DNA of 35,460 nucleotides from Spirochaetota bacterium (GTDB lineage: Bacteria; Spirochaetota; UBA4802; UBA5550), in NCBI GenBank assembly GCA_024276015.1, contig JAJRXZ010000087.1, forward strand, positions 1-35,460, in the 5' to 3' direction. This document shows positions 1 to 8,927 of this stretch, one piece after another (position 1 is the stretch's first letter; the number at the start of each line of letters is the position of its first letter). A program made the translations under genes and the position numbers. The notes beneath the pieces were generated by a model. It saw only the letters and a program-made list of their open reading frames with translations, was not told where the DNA came from and made no database searches.

Positions 1-3000
1 CAGGAATTCCGCAAAACAGGAAGAGAGATCCCCTTTACTACTGAGCAGTCCGTCGAAATTGACGGAGACGTTTCACCTGACGGTAAATTTTTTTATTATT
101 CATCCGACAGAGAAAACGGCAACTATGATATATACCTGAGAGATTTGAATGATATAACTACGATCAGATTAACTAACCATCCCTCAAAGGATATACAACC
201 GGCTGTTTCTCCCGATGGGAAATATATTGCATTCGTTTCAATGAGAGAAGACCCCGAAGGAGATATCTATATTGTTAAACTTAATTCGGAAGATCTGATC
301 AAACAGGCCCGGAGATCCGTAACTGAAATTTCTACCATCGATAAATCGGCGGTAAATCTTACTCAGTTCCAAGATCCTCTTACCAAAACGATCAGAATAA
401 TTAAAGATTCGTCCCCTGTGTGGTCGCCCGACGGTAAATGGCTTGTCTTCTCTTCGGACAGGAGCGGAAATGAAAATATATGGATCATGGATATCAAGGG
501 AAAAAATTTAAGGCAGATCACTTCAAAAGGAGGGATTTATCCTGCCTTCTCCCGTGACGGCAAAAAAATAATATTTATTTCCTACAGAGATAACAGAGAA
601 GGCGAAATATATATAAAAGACCTTGCCCGTAACACTGAAAAACGAATCACAGACAACTCACTGATCGAACTCTTCCCCGGATTCATGGGAAAGGAAAACG
701 AAATCATTTATACCCTCATTGATAAAGATACCAATGGCGATAAGAAAGTTGATCTTAAGGATAATTCGGTTCTGGTTTATAGAAATTTATTAACCGGAAT
801 TGAATTTCCCTTAACAATTCATTCGGATTCGTCCTTCTCCGCAAAGTGGTACCCCATATATAAAACCAAAAGAACCAACGGGATAATTGTCTATTCAAAC
901 ATGACAGAGGGCAATATCAACGTTAATTTTATTCCGGAATCGGGAATCATCCCCAAAAAGGGAAACGCCATTCAACAGTACAATCTTGCCAACAGATATC
1001 TATATGAAGTCGGGGATCAATGGAAATACTTACAGGCCCTTGAAAGAGTATATCACTTTTTTAACAGCTACAAAGATAATGAATCTCAGATATATATTGC
1101 AAAGTCCCTTGTTACTGCGGCGCTGGCATATTATAAAAAGAATGACAAAGCAGGATATAAAAAGATCACACATATATTTGATAAACTTGAAAAAAGAAAT
1201 AATTTTTATGTAAATACAATCAATAAATACCTTACGGCAAAATTAAAAGGACATAAAGCTTACGAAATTCTGCGCAGGGCTTTAAATCGGTTAAAAAATA
1301 ATAAAAAGGATCGGTATTATATTCCATATTTAATTGAGGATCTGGCAAATGAATACTACAGTATAAAGAAGTTTCACGCTGCCGAGAAATTATACAGGGA
1401 GATCATAGGCAATTTTAAAAAGTACAGGCGAATTAATTCGGTTCATAATAAGATTGTCCGTTTTTTTGAGCTGTCCTTGAGAGACGAACTATCGGAGTCG
1501 CTTTTAAGAATACTGAAATACGGCAATATCTACCAACTCATTGCAGTTAAAAAACATTTTATAAATATTGCTCAAAAAGAAAAAAATATAAGCAGAAGAT
1601 TGACTCTCCTGAAAAAAATTGAAAAAAAATACTCAAAGGAAAAAAGGGTAATCCCATTAATAAACTTCGCCATTGCAAAGACTTATCTTGACAGAAACAA
1701 CAGGGACAGAGCAGCCGAATATTTCAGGAAAACAATAAAACTGGTAAAACCAACAGATATTCTTTTCTACAAATCCAATATTTACTTAGGCAAAATTTCA
1801 CTGGAGAATAAAAATTTTGACGAAACTGAAAGATATTTTTCATCTGCCCTTTTAAAATACAGAATAGTCTGGAAAGAGCCGGATATCCATAAGAGAGCCC
1901 GATGGCTCATAAAATATTATGAAACCTATGGTGAAAGGGCCGAATCCTCGGGTAACTATAAAAAGGCTGTTGCTCTGTACAAAAAGTATACCGATTTAAT
2001 GACTTTCCTCCATATCCGAAAAATATTCGGCAAGCTCTACAGCAGGTATGCCCCAAGATCTCATATTTTATACATAGACGCTTTTATAGAATTATACGGC
2101 GAAGATAAGATGGAAATTCTTGAGAAAAATTATTCGGCAAAAAAAATTCTTAATAAGAGAAGGCTCGATTTTGATAAAGCATACATTTACGGGCTCGGTT
2201 ATCTTTACACAAGGAAGGGACTCTATCTTGAAAAGGAATCTAAAAAGATAAATTCCGGCAATAACAGCGCCCATGATCTCACGGGACTTCTGGATTATTT
2301 TAAAAAAGCCATGACTCAAATTGAGTGGGCGATTTTTCTGGATGATACTTTTGTGGAACCATACATTTTGAAAAGCTGGATCTACCAGTATATGGACTTC
2401 AAAAGAAACGAAAAAGGCGGGATTTACGATAAAAAGATAAGTAAATATTTCCCTTCTTTCCTGTGGGAAAAGAATATAAACATACTTGAAAAGGCCCTTG
2501 CGGTAAACGATGAAACAATGTACGAAGAAAAAGAGGGCAATATTCATCTGAATATGGCAAATAACTATTTCCTTTTGTCCAACTATCCAATGGCATTAAA
2601 TCATTATAAATTTGCGGCAAAATATAAAAAAAGGTTCGGCACTAAAAATGAAGAAGCCCTTTTTTATTTTCACATGGGATATTGCTTCTGGCAGGAGGGG
2701 GATCTGAACAGCGCAAGAAATGAGATCAATAAGGCTCTGCGAATTTATAACTCCATGACAACCAAAAGGAACAGAGGCAGGTATAAAGATCAGATATATA
2801 CCCTTATGAAATATTTTGCCTTATTTACAAGATTTGAAAAAAAATACAAAGAAGCTATTCAATGGTACCGGAAACTGCTCCATTTCTCGGACGCATACAA
2901 GTTAAAAATTGATAGAGCCAGATACGCTCAGGAGATCGCCTACTGCTATAAAGAGCTTGGAGATTATAATAATGCAATAAGGTATTTAAACAGAACCGAA

Positions 3001-6000
3001 GAGTTGCTGAAAAAATATCCGGACGATGAAAGGTCATACGATTTAAAGGTAAGCATCTTTGGGATACTGTCAATTCCTGTATGGGATCTGGGGCAGGATG
3101 CGGCTGTTATAGGCAACAGCAAAATTTTTACCAGCCTGTCCAGAAGAGAAAAGCAGCTGCTCAATATCAGCATGATGGAAGAAATATCTGTAAAAAAATC
3201 CGATTACAATATGGCAAAGGAGTATCTTAAAAAAAAGATCGCTCTGATAAAAAAAAGAGACAATAAAATTGACAGAGAATCTTTGATTACGGCTTTAAAC
3301 AACCTCGGTTATTATTCATTTGTTTCAAGAAATTTCAGCGACTCCAAAAAATACTTTAACAGTGCCTTGAAGTATGCATCTGAAGAAGATGTAAATGATC
3401 TGCCCGGAATTTTTAATTCGCTTATGAATCTTACCAACCTCTACGCGTATCTTCTTGAATACGACCCGGGCATTATAGAGAAACCTCTTAAAGAGATCGA
3501 AATTATTATAGAAAAGGCTCTCTCCTATAAAAAAAATTATGAGAAAGATACCTTTGATGAAGAGTATAAGAAACTAAAGGAAATTGCTGAAAAGAAAAAA
3601 ACAAAGGTCACCGATGATGAAATTGCAAACTTAAAAAAGAAAATATCCGAAAAAGCAAAAAAACTCTATTATAAAATTGATATTGCCGTAAGTACCCTTA
3701 AATTTTATAAAGCCGAACTGCTCTTTAACGAGCTGAAAGAAATTAACGCTAAAAATGTAAAAGAGGCTTACAGCCTGTATAAACAGAATAATGAGATCTA
3801 CCGCCTCTATTTTGAATCTCAGAAGGGTTTTGAAAATGCCCTTGAAATTGCCGGTAAAGAGAATAAGAGACTTGCCGCAAGACTATTAATTAATATAGGA
3901 ACGTGCAGCGAGAAAACAGGCGATCTTGACGAGGCATTCTTTTCATATCTTGACGCTCTGGAGAATATCGAAAATAACCGGTATATTTTTCTACAGTTAA
4001 AGTTATTGTATAAGATCGGTAATTTTCTCAAAAAATATGCAGAAGATATCGACGAAGGGAACAATTTAAACGCTTCTATAAAATATTACAATAGGGCAAT
4101 AAAACTTATAGAAGAGCTTCCCTTCAGATTCAGGAATAAAATAGATCTTATAAAAAGAATTTATAACAGAACCATAGAAACATATATTGAACTGAAAAGA
4201 TGGCGCGAAGCTCTTATCCTTTCCGAGAAAAAATATGAAGTTATTAAAAATCTTCTTATTCGAATTTCATCTCCAAAATTTTTCAATAAAAAGGACAGGC
4301 TTGCCTACCGTGAATATAACAAAAAAATTGAAAATATGATCGGAAATGAACAAAAAATCTCAGAATTACTGGAAAATGGAGCCTCCTCGAAAAGTGAAGA
4401 AATAATGGATCTGGAAAAAGAGAATATAAAGATCAGGGATGATCTGAAAAAATCAATTAATAAATTAAATGAGACTAACCCATTCATTGCTTCACTATTA
4501 AATACCAAAGAAATAGATATCCCCAATATTCAGGGGTATACAATATACAAATTGTATAGTTTCGGAGAAAAATTATATCTCTGGCGTATCCACAAGGGAA
4601 AGATCAGCGTAAGATCCTTCAAAATAGAAAAAACTGCCGATCCTTACGGTAAAGCAATATCCTATATTAACGAGAACAGTGAAAAATCGATCTTTATTGT
4701 ACTTGATCAGACTATCCTGGATCTGTTGGATAAAAATTTTAATATCAAGGCCATCAATTCCTTCATGTTTATTCCGTGCGTTAAAAGAGCACCCTATTAT
4801 CTGTCTTCCGAAAATAAAATCATCAATAAAATTTTATTCAGCAGTAAAGGACTCAAGAAACTTATTAAAGAAAGATCGGTTACTATACACGAGACAATAA
4901 ATGAAGATACCGATTATTCCGAATATTCTGCAATTATTGATAAGGGAAAATATTTGGAGCCCAAAGTATTATTCAGCAACCTCATCAGTTCAACATTTCT
5001 GGTAAAGGATATTAAAAAATATAATTTTGATTATATGGTACTCTTTACCGAAGCGGCTCTTTATTCCGGTATCAAAACCCTGTTTTTTACAAGAAACGGC
5101 AGCATAAATGACTTCCGCAAAATTATCAGCATATCCGGAGAGAAAGGGTTTTCTTCCGTATATCCCGCTTTTGATAAGACCAATAACATACTTCCCATCG
5201 GATACAAAGGTGAGAAGGGGATCATTAATAACGCAGCTCCCGGATCACTTGCAGATAAGGAATACTCACTCTATAAAGAGAATTTTGGCTTAAGAAACTA
5301 CAACAGAGCCAGTATCCATCTGAACAGATGGAATGCCTTAACAGAGAACAGCAATGACAAGATCAAGTTCTACCGCGAGATGTCAAAGATCTATTTTGCA
5401 AAGGGGAATATCCCTCAGGCAATAAAATTTATATCTGCGGGGCAGGCCGGATCTAAAGCGGGATCCGATTATTTTAATATCTATCTGATCAATAATATAT
5501 TTCTAAACTTATATGCAGGCAATGTCAATAAGGCCCTGCATCTGATGTCTCAGAATAAAAAGTACGATACCGGAACATACAGAGACTACATAATTTTCCA
5601 TGCAATAAAAAAACTTTTCGAATCGGGTCCCCAATCGTCATATAAATATTTTCATGAAGGGATTAAAAGGAGCACCGCTGATAAAAGCGCAATCAATTTT
5701 AACAGACTGAAGCTGTTATTTGCATCATATCTTAAATTGTTTGATGCGGATAAAGAGATCGAATCGGTTATGTCCGAATGGAAGCCCCATTATCATTTAA
5801 GCGACAGAGATCTCCTCTTCTCATATTACTTAAAGGGGTTTCCGGAAATGTCCCCTATCCCGAAAAATATTATGCAGCTTCAAAAAATATTTTCAAAAAA
5901 GTATAGTATAAAAGAATTTATTAATAATATAAATTTACAAATTAACGAAAAATCAAACAGCGCTTTACTGCCTATTATAATATTAATGTCTATCGAACGG

Positions 6001-7719
6001 TTTAAAGAGAGTATTATTTCCGCTGAAATTGTTTCCTTTTTATCTGATCCGGATTTAAAAAATATGTTAAATAAATCTCTCTGGCTTGATAAAACAATAA
6101 TGACTAATGCCTTATATAAATACTTTTATGATGAAAATCTGATCGAAAAAGCTATAAAATTTAACAGAGAATTAATTGCCGAGATAGGAAACAGGAAGAT
6201 CACAGCCTTCATAAAAAAGGCTCTTTATAACCATAGTGTTCTCCTTGCAGCAGTTAAAAAGTATGATAAGTCATACAGTACGGCCCGAAGAGGATTTGAT
6301 CTCATTACAAAAAATGACCCTCTCTTTAAGAAATACCTGCTGCAATTAATAGACTGTGAAATATCCCTCGGGTTCCATAAAAAAGCTGAAAAGAGGAGTC
6401 TCGAACTCTCAGAAATAAAAAATATTCCAAGCGAAGATCTATTTATCCTCAATCTCTTAAGATCAAGAATTGAGCTGGAAAAACTGTCAAAACTGAAAAA
6501 AGCAACCGTTAAAGATGCAAAAAAGTTTGAAGATATTTTTTATCAAAGTATGAATATTATAGACCGAAATCCGAAAATTTTATTAAAAATAAAGCGCATA
6601 GAATTGATAAATGAAATTATAGACTCCTTTATTAACTATAAAATGAAAACCGGTTTTCAAACCGATGCTCTTGTCTATGCTGAAGCAAAAAAAACAATCA
6701 CCGCACAATTTTTATTTCCGGAATTGTACAGAGGAAAAGATCCTGTCTCAATTAACAATCAGAAGGGTTTTGCTCTCCTCAGTCTCCTTAGAAGTTACCC
6801 CGATTTACATCTTAGGAAGATCATAAGATCAATTCCGCTGAAACAATTGCAGAACAAATTGACTGATGACAAAATTTTGATATACACAATAAAAGTGGGT
6901 AATGATATATTTGTCTGGATATTGGGAAAAGATCTGAAAAGAACCGAAATAATTAAAAATGGTTACTCCGAAGTGAGGAAACTTCTATTCCGTTATAATG
7001 ATCTAATATCCGAGTTCAGCAGTACGATCTCCATATCAAAGGAACTGGAACAACTCTTTAAACCCATAGAAAAATATTGGCAGAACAGGAAAATCATATA
7101 CTTTATTACGGATAATAACCTTGAAAATGTACCCTTTGAAATACTGGGCCAAAAAACATTTCTATCCGAATCGCATACAATTATATTTCTGCCGTCAATT
7201 TTTTCCGGATTTAACAAACTCAATTTCAGAAAAAAGGACATAACTCTGCTGAAAGGCAGTGATAAAGAAATTTATAACAGTCTGGAAAAAACAGCCATAG
7301 ACGAATCCGGAATAGACTATTCGATTTCAAAGAGTATAGAAAGCGGGCTGGGACATATTCAACTTCCTATATTATATAACATAAGAAGAAAAGAATTATT
7401 TGTAGGTGATAATACCTATAATATGGTAATAAAGAGCCCTGATCTTTTGTATCTGCCGGCTCTTAATTTCTCCGGAGTGAGCAAAAATGATCTTGCAAAT
7501 TTCATATTGTCCCGAGGAGCAGCGGGAGTAGTGGTTAATGATACTGCAATCCATGAGCTTAACAATGCATTTTTTATTAGTTATTTCTATAGAGAACTTG
7601 ATAATAATGTCAATATTGCAACAGCATTTGAAAGAGCTCTATCTAAATTAAGAAATATGAATAAATATAAGCACCCCGCTTACTGGGCAGGGATCAGATT
7701 ATACGCAAAGGGCCTATAA
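1..7719 (+). CDS. Giant beta-propeller/TPR/CHAT-like protein, 5'-truncated by the window
   Basis: The frame is open from base 1, so the gene starts outside the window; the TTG at 145 is an internal codon. At least 2572 residues are visible. Residues 1-310 hold TolB/PD40-type propeller blades (SPDGKFFYYSSDR, SPDGKYIAFVS, SPDGKWLVFSSDRSG, SRDGKKIIFIS). Residues about 320-1480 are helical TPR-like repeats with charged coiled-coil stretches. Residues about 1500-1740 read as a CHAT-like domain, followed by more TPR-like helices and a second CHAT-like domain at about 2285-2572, which ends in the family-typical HPAYWAGIRLYAKGL. The expected His and Cys catalytic positions seem substituted in both copies. 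CHAT domains belong to the caspase fold and are often joined to TPRs. A scaffold or signalling role is inference. The FecR-domain gene lies 94 bp downstream on the same strand. Domain calls are manual. Confidence 0.8.
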   Translation, partial: QEFRKTGREIPFTTEQSVEIDGDVSPDGKFFYYSSDRENGNYDIYLRDLNDITTIRLTNHPSKDIQPAVSPDGKYIAFVSMREDPEGDIYIVKLNSEDLIKQARRSVTEISTIDKSAVNLTQFQDPLTKTIRIIKDSSPVWSPDGKWLVFSSDRSGNENIWIMDIKGKNLRQITSKGGIYPAFSRDGKKIIFISYRDNREGEIYIKDLARNTEKRITDNSLIELFPGFMGKENEIIYTLIDKDTNGDKKVDLKDNSVLVYRNLLTGIEFPLTIHSDSSFSAKWYPIYKTKRTNGIIVYSNMTEGNINVNFIPESGIIPKKGNAIQQYNLANRYLYEVGDQWKYLQALERVYHFFNSYKDNESQIYIAKSLVTAALAYYKKNDKAGYKKITHIFDKLEKRNNFYVNTINKYLTAKLKGHKAYEILRRALNRLKNNKKDRYYIPYLIEDLANEYYSIKKFHAAEKLYREIIGNFKKYRRINSVHNKIVRFFELSLRDELSESLLRILKYGNIYQLIAVKKHFINIAQKEKNISRRLTLLKKIEKKYSKEKRVIPLINFAIAKTYLDRNNRDRAAEYFRKTIKLVKPTDILFYKSNIYLGKISLENKNFDETERYFSSALLKYRIVWKEPDIHKRARWLIKYYETYGERAESSGNYKKAVALYKKYTDLMTFLHIRKIFGKLYSRYAPRSHILYIDAFIELYGEDKMEILEKNYSAKKILNKRRLDFDKAYIYGLGYLYTRKGLYLEKESKKINSGNNSAHDLTGLLDYFKKAMTQIEWAIFLDDTFVEPYILKSWIYQYMDFKRNEKGGIYDKKISKYFPSFLWEKNINILEKALAVNDETMYEEKEGNIHLNMANNYFLLSNYPMALNHYKFAAKYKKRFGTKNEEALFYFHMGYCFWQEGDLNSARNEINKALRIYNSMTTKRNRGRYKDQIYTLMKYFALFTRFEKKYKEAIQWYRKLLHFSDAYKLKIDRARYAQEIAYCYKELGDYNNAIRYLNRTEELLKKYPDDERSYDLKVSIFGILSIPVWDLGQDAAVIGNSKIFTSLSRREKQLLNISMMEEISVKKSDYNMAKEYLKKKIALIKKRDNKIDRESLITALNNLGYYSFVSRNFSDSKKYFNSALKYASEEDVNDLPGIFNSLMNLTNLYAYLLEYDPGIIEKPLKEIEIIIEKALSYKKNYEKDTFDEEYKKLKEIAEKKKTKVTDDEIANLKKKISEKAKKLYYKIDIAVSTLKFYKAELLFNELKEINAKNVKEAYSLYKQNNEIYRLYFESQKGFENALEIAGKENKRLAARLLINIGTCSEKTGDLDEAFFSYLDALENIENNRYIFLQLKLLYKIGNFLKKYAEDIDEGNNLNASIKYYNRAIKLIEELPFRFRNKIDLIKRIYNRTIETYIELKRWREALILSEKKYEVIKNLLIRISSPKFFNKKDRLAYREYNKKIENMIGNEQKISELLENGASSKSEEIMDLEKENIKIRDDLKKSINKLNETNPFIASLLNTKEIDIPNIQGYTIYKLYSFGEKLYLWRIHKGKISVRSFKIEKTADPYGKAISYINENSEKSIFIVLDQTILDLLDKNFNIKAINSFMFIPCVKRAPYYLSSENKIINKILFSSKGLKKLIKERSVTIHETINEDTDYSEYSAIIDKGKYLEPKVLFSNLISSTFLVKDIKKYNFDYMVLFTEAALYSGIKTLFFTRNGSINDFRKIISISGEKGFSSVYPAFDKTNNILPIGYKGEKGIINNAAPGSLADKEYSLYKENFGLRNYNRASIHLNRWNALTENSNDKIKFYREMSKIYFAKGNIPQAIKFISAGQAGSKAGSDYFNIYLINNIFLNLYAGNVNKALHLMSQNKKYDTGTYRDYIIFHAIKKLFESGPQSSYKYFHEGIKRSTADKSAINFNRLKLLFASYLKLFDADKEIESVMSEWKPHYHLSDRDLLFSYYLKGFPEMSPIPKNIMQLQKIFSKKYSIKEFINNINLQINEKSNSALLPIIILMSIERFKESIISAEIVSFLSDPDLKNMLNKSLWLDKTIMTNALYKYFYDENLIEKAIKFNRELIAEIGNRKITAFIKKALYNHSVLLAAVKKYDKSYSTARRGFDLITKNDPLFKKYLLQLIDCEISLGFHKKAEKRSLELSEIKNIPSEDLFILNLLRSRIELEKLSKLKKATVKDAKKFEDIFYQSMNIIDRNPKILLKIKRIELINEIIDSFINYKMKTGFQTDALVYAEAKKTITAQFLFPELYRGKDPVSINNQKGFALLSLLRSYPDLHLRKIIRSIPLKQLQNKLTDDKILIYTIKVGNDIFVWILGKDLKRTEIIKNGYSEVRKLLFRYNDLISEFSSTISISKELEQLFKPIEKYWQNRKIIYFITDNNLENVPFEILGQKTFLSESHTIIFLPSIFSGFNKLNFRKKDITLLKGSDKEIYNSLEKTAIDESGIDYSISKSIESGLGHIQLPILYNIRRKELFVGDNTYNMVIKSPDLLYLPALNFSGVSKNDLANFILSRGAAGVVVNDTAIHELNNAFFISYFYRELDNNVNIATAFERALSKLRNMNKYKHPAYWAGIRLYAKGL

Positions 7720-7750
7720 TTTTATTGATTTTTTTTAATTATTATATATA

Positions 7751-7779
7751 TTTATAGAGTTAAGCAGGCATTCTATAAA
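7751..7779. repeat. Inverted repeat between the giant gene and the FecR gene
   Basis: Arms TTTATAGA (7751-7758) and TCTATAAA (7772-7779) are perfect reverse complements around a 13-base loop. There is no T-run after it, so it is not a convincing intrinsic terminator. It may be an operator, an mRNA hairpin or chance in AT-rich DNA. Confidence 0.3.
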
Positions 7780-7798
7780 CCATAAATAACTCAATTTC

Positions 7799-7804
7799 AA
7801 GGAG
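7799..7804 (+). promoter_or_regulatory. Ribosome binding site of the FecR-domain gene
   Basis: AAGGAG lies 9 bases before the ATG at 7814 and fixes that start. Confidence 0.75.
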
Positions 7805-7813
7805 ACTAAAATT

Positions 7814-8869
7814 ATGTTTAGAAAATTCTCTTATTTAAAAATCGTTTTATTGTCTTTAATATTATTTTTAATTACCGAGGCAGATGTTTATACAATGCAG
7901 GTAAATTTTTATATCGGGAAAGTGAGTCTGATTAGAAATAATAGAAAATCAAAATTATCAATGGGAGCTTATTTACACAGCGGAGATATTATTAAAACAG
8001 GCAGACGCTCGCAGGTTATTTTGACTTATAAAGACAGGAGCAGAATAACAATTATGGAAAACAGTACCGCGAGGATCGGGAGTAAGAATATCAAAGGCTC
8101 CGACGATGTAGCCCTTATTTCGGGAAATATTAGCGGCAAATTCACAAAACTTGCCAAGGGCAGAAGATCAAGAAGAGTTTACGGCCCCACGGTTGTCTGC
8201 GCTATAAGAGGAACCGAATTTAAAATGGGGGTTAGTAAAGGCGGCGATTCAAGAGTTGACCTGAAAGAAGGAAAACTGGACGTAAAGAATCCTTATGGAA
8301 GAACCGATCTGAGAAGCAACCAGAATATTGAGGCCGGAGTGGGCAACAAACCCGTAAGAACAAAGGGGTCGCTGAGCAGTTGGAAAACTAAAAAGGATAA
8401 AGAACTTGAAAGAAATCCCGGGGAAAAGGGCGAACAATACAGGTCTTACATGAAAAAATTTGACGACAGAAATAAAAACGAAAGCAAGAATATGGGAAAG
8501 TACAACACAATGGTCAAAAGTGCGGGCAATAAAGATGATATCAAGAAAGCCGGCGAGAAGATAAACTCGGCTGAAGAGAGAATTCAGGATGACTTAATGT
8601 TAAATGAAGCAGCCAACTCTTCAATTGAAGGGGTCATGAATGATTATAAAAACCGAAAAAATAATATTTATAATCTCTTCTACAAAATAAAAGAAGAATC
8701 CAATAAGGTTCTTGAACAGCAGAGAAGAAATTATGAAGCTATTCAGGCTGTAAAAGAGGAATACAGAAAAGCCTATGAAAAAATAATGGGTAAATATCTT
8801 AAAGATAAAAAGAAAATACTGGGCGATATTAACATGGATAATATCAAACCGAAAATAAAAAAATATTAG
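7814..8869 (+). CDS. Secreted FecR-domain protein with charged helical tail
   Basis: The 351-residue product starts with a basic N-terminus and a hydrophobic stretch (about residues 5-27) typical of a signal peptide, so it should be exported. Residues about 30-185 match the FecR domain: an early GAYLHSGDIIKTGRRS segment (Gd.i.tg..s pattern), a dG-like KDRSRITI segment, and VVCAIRGTEFKMGV followed by VDLKEGKLDV, which is the conserved 'rGT.f.v..EG.v.V' block. Residues about 190-351 are rich in Lys, Glu and Asn and look helical or coiled coil. No C-terminal membrane segment is visible, unlike the TonB-linked FecR anti-sigma factors, and no sigma factor or TonB receptor gene is nearby. Its partner may be the giant propeller/TPR/CHAT protein upstream. 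The partnership is inferred from position only. Confidence 0.85.
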   Translation: MFRKFSYLKIVLLSLILFLITEADVYTMQVNFYIGKVSLIRNNRKSKLSMGAYLHSGDIIKTGRRSQVILTYKDRSRITIMENSTARIGSKNIKGSDDVALISGNISGKFTKLAKGRRSRRVYGPTVVCAIRGTEFKMGVSKGGDSRVDLKEGKLDVKNPYGRTDLRSNQNIEAGVGNKPVRTKGSLSSWKTKKDKELERNPGEKGEQYRSYMKKFDDRNKNESKNMGKYNTMVKSAGNKDDIKKAGEKINSAEERIQDDLMLNEAANSSIEGVMNDYKNRKNNIYNLFYKIKEESNKVLEQQRRNYEAIQAVKEEYRKAYEKIMGKYLKDKKKILGDINMDNIKPKIKKY

Positions 8870-8888
8870 AGCAAAAATAATGTTGTTC

Positions 8889-8927
8889 AAAAAAAAAGCA
8901 GCATTAAATTAAAATGCTGCTTTTTTT
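8889..8927. terminator. Bidirectional intrinsic terminator
   Basis: A perfect 8-bp stem GCAGCATT (8898-8905) / AATGCTGC (8913-8920) with a 7-base loop is flanked by an A-run (8889-8897) and a T-run (8921-8927). It therefore works as stem plus U-tract on both strands. It ends the FecR transcript on the plus strand and the activase-family gene on the minus strand. One arm encodes the last codons of the minus-strand gene, and its stop codon sits in the loop. Confidence 0.9.

Noticed and set aside
145-147. Start of the giant gene at the TTG at 145
   Set aside because: The same frame is open to base 1 and encodes a further propeller blade, so the true start lies outside the window.
1-930. Annotation as TolB of the Tol-Pal system
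   Set aside because: The propeller blades are TolB-like, but the protein is far too large and tolQRA and pal are absent.
6860-7719. Calling the giant protein an active caspase-like protease of a defence system
   Set aside because: The expected catalytic His and Cys appear replaced in both CHAT-like domains, and there is no nuclease, gasdermin or reverse transcriptase partner nearby.
7814-8869. Classical FecR anti-sigma regulator of iron uptake
   Set aside because: There is no sigma factor, TonB receptor or transmembrane segment after the signal peptide.
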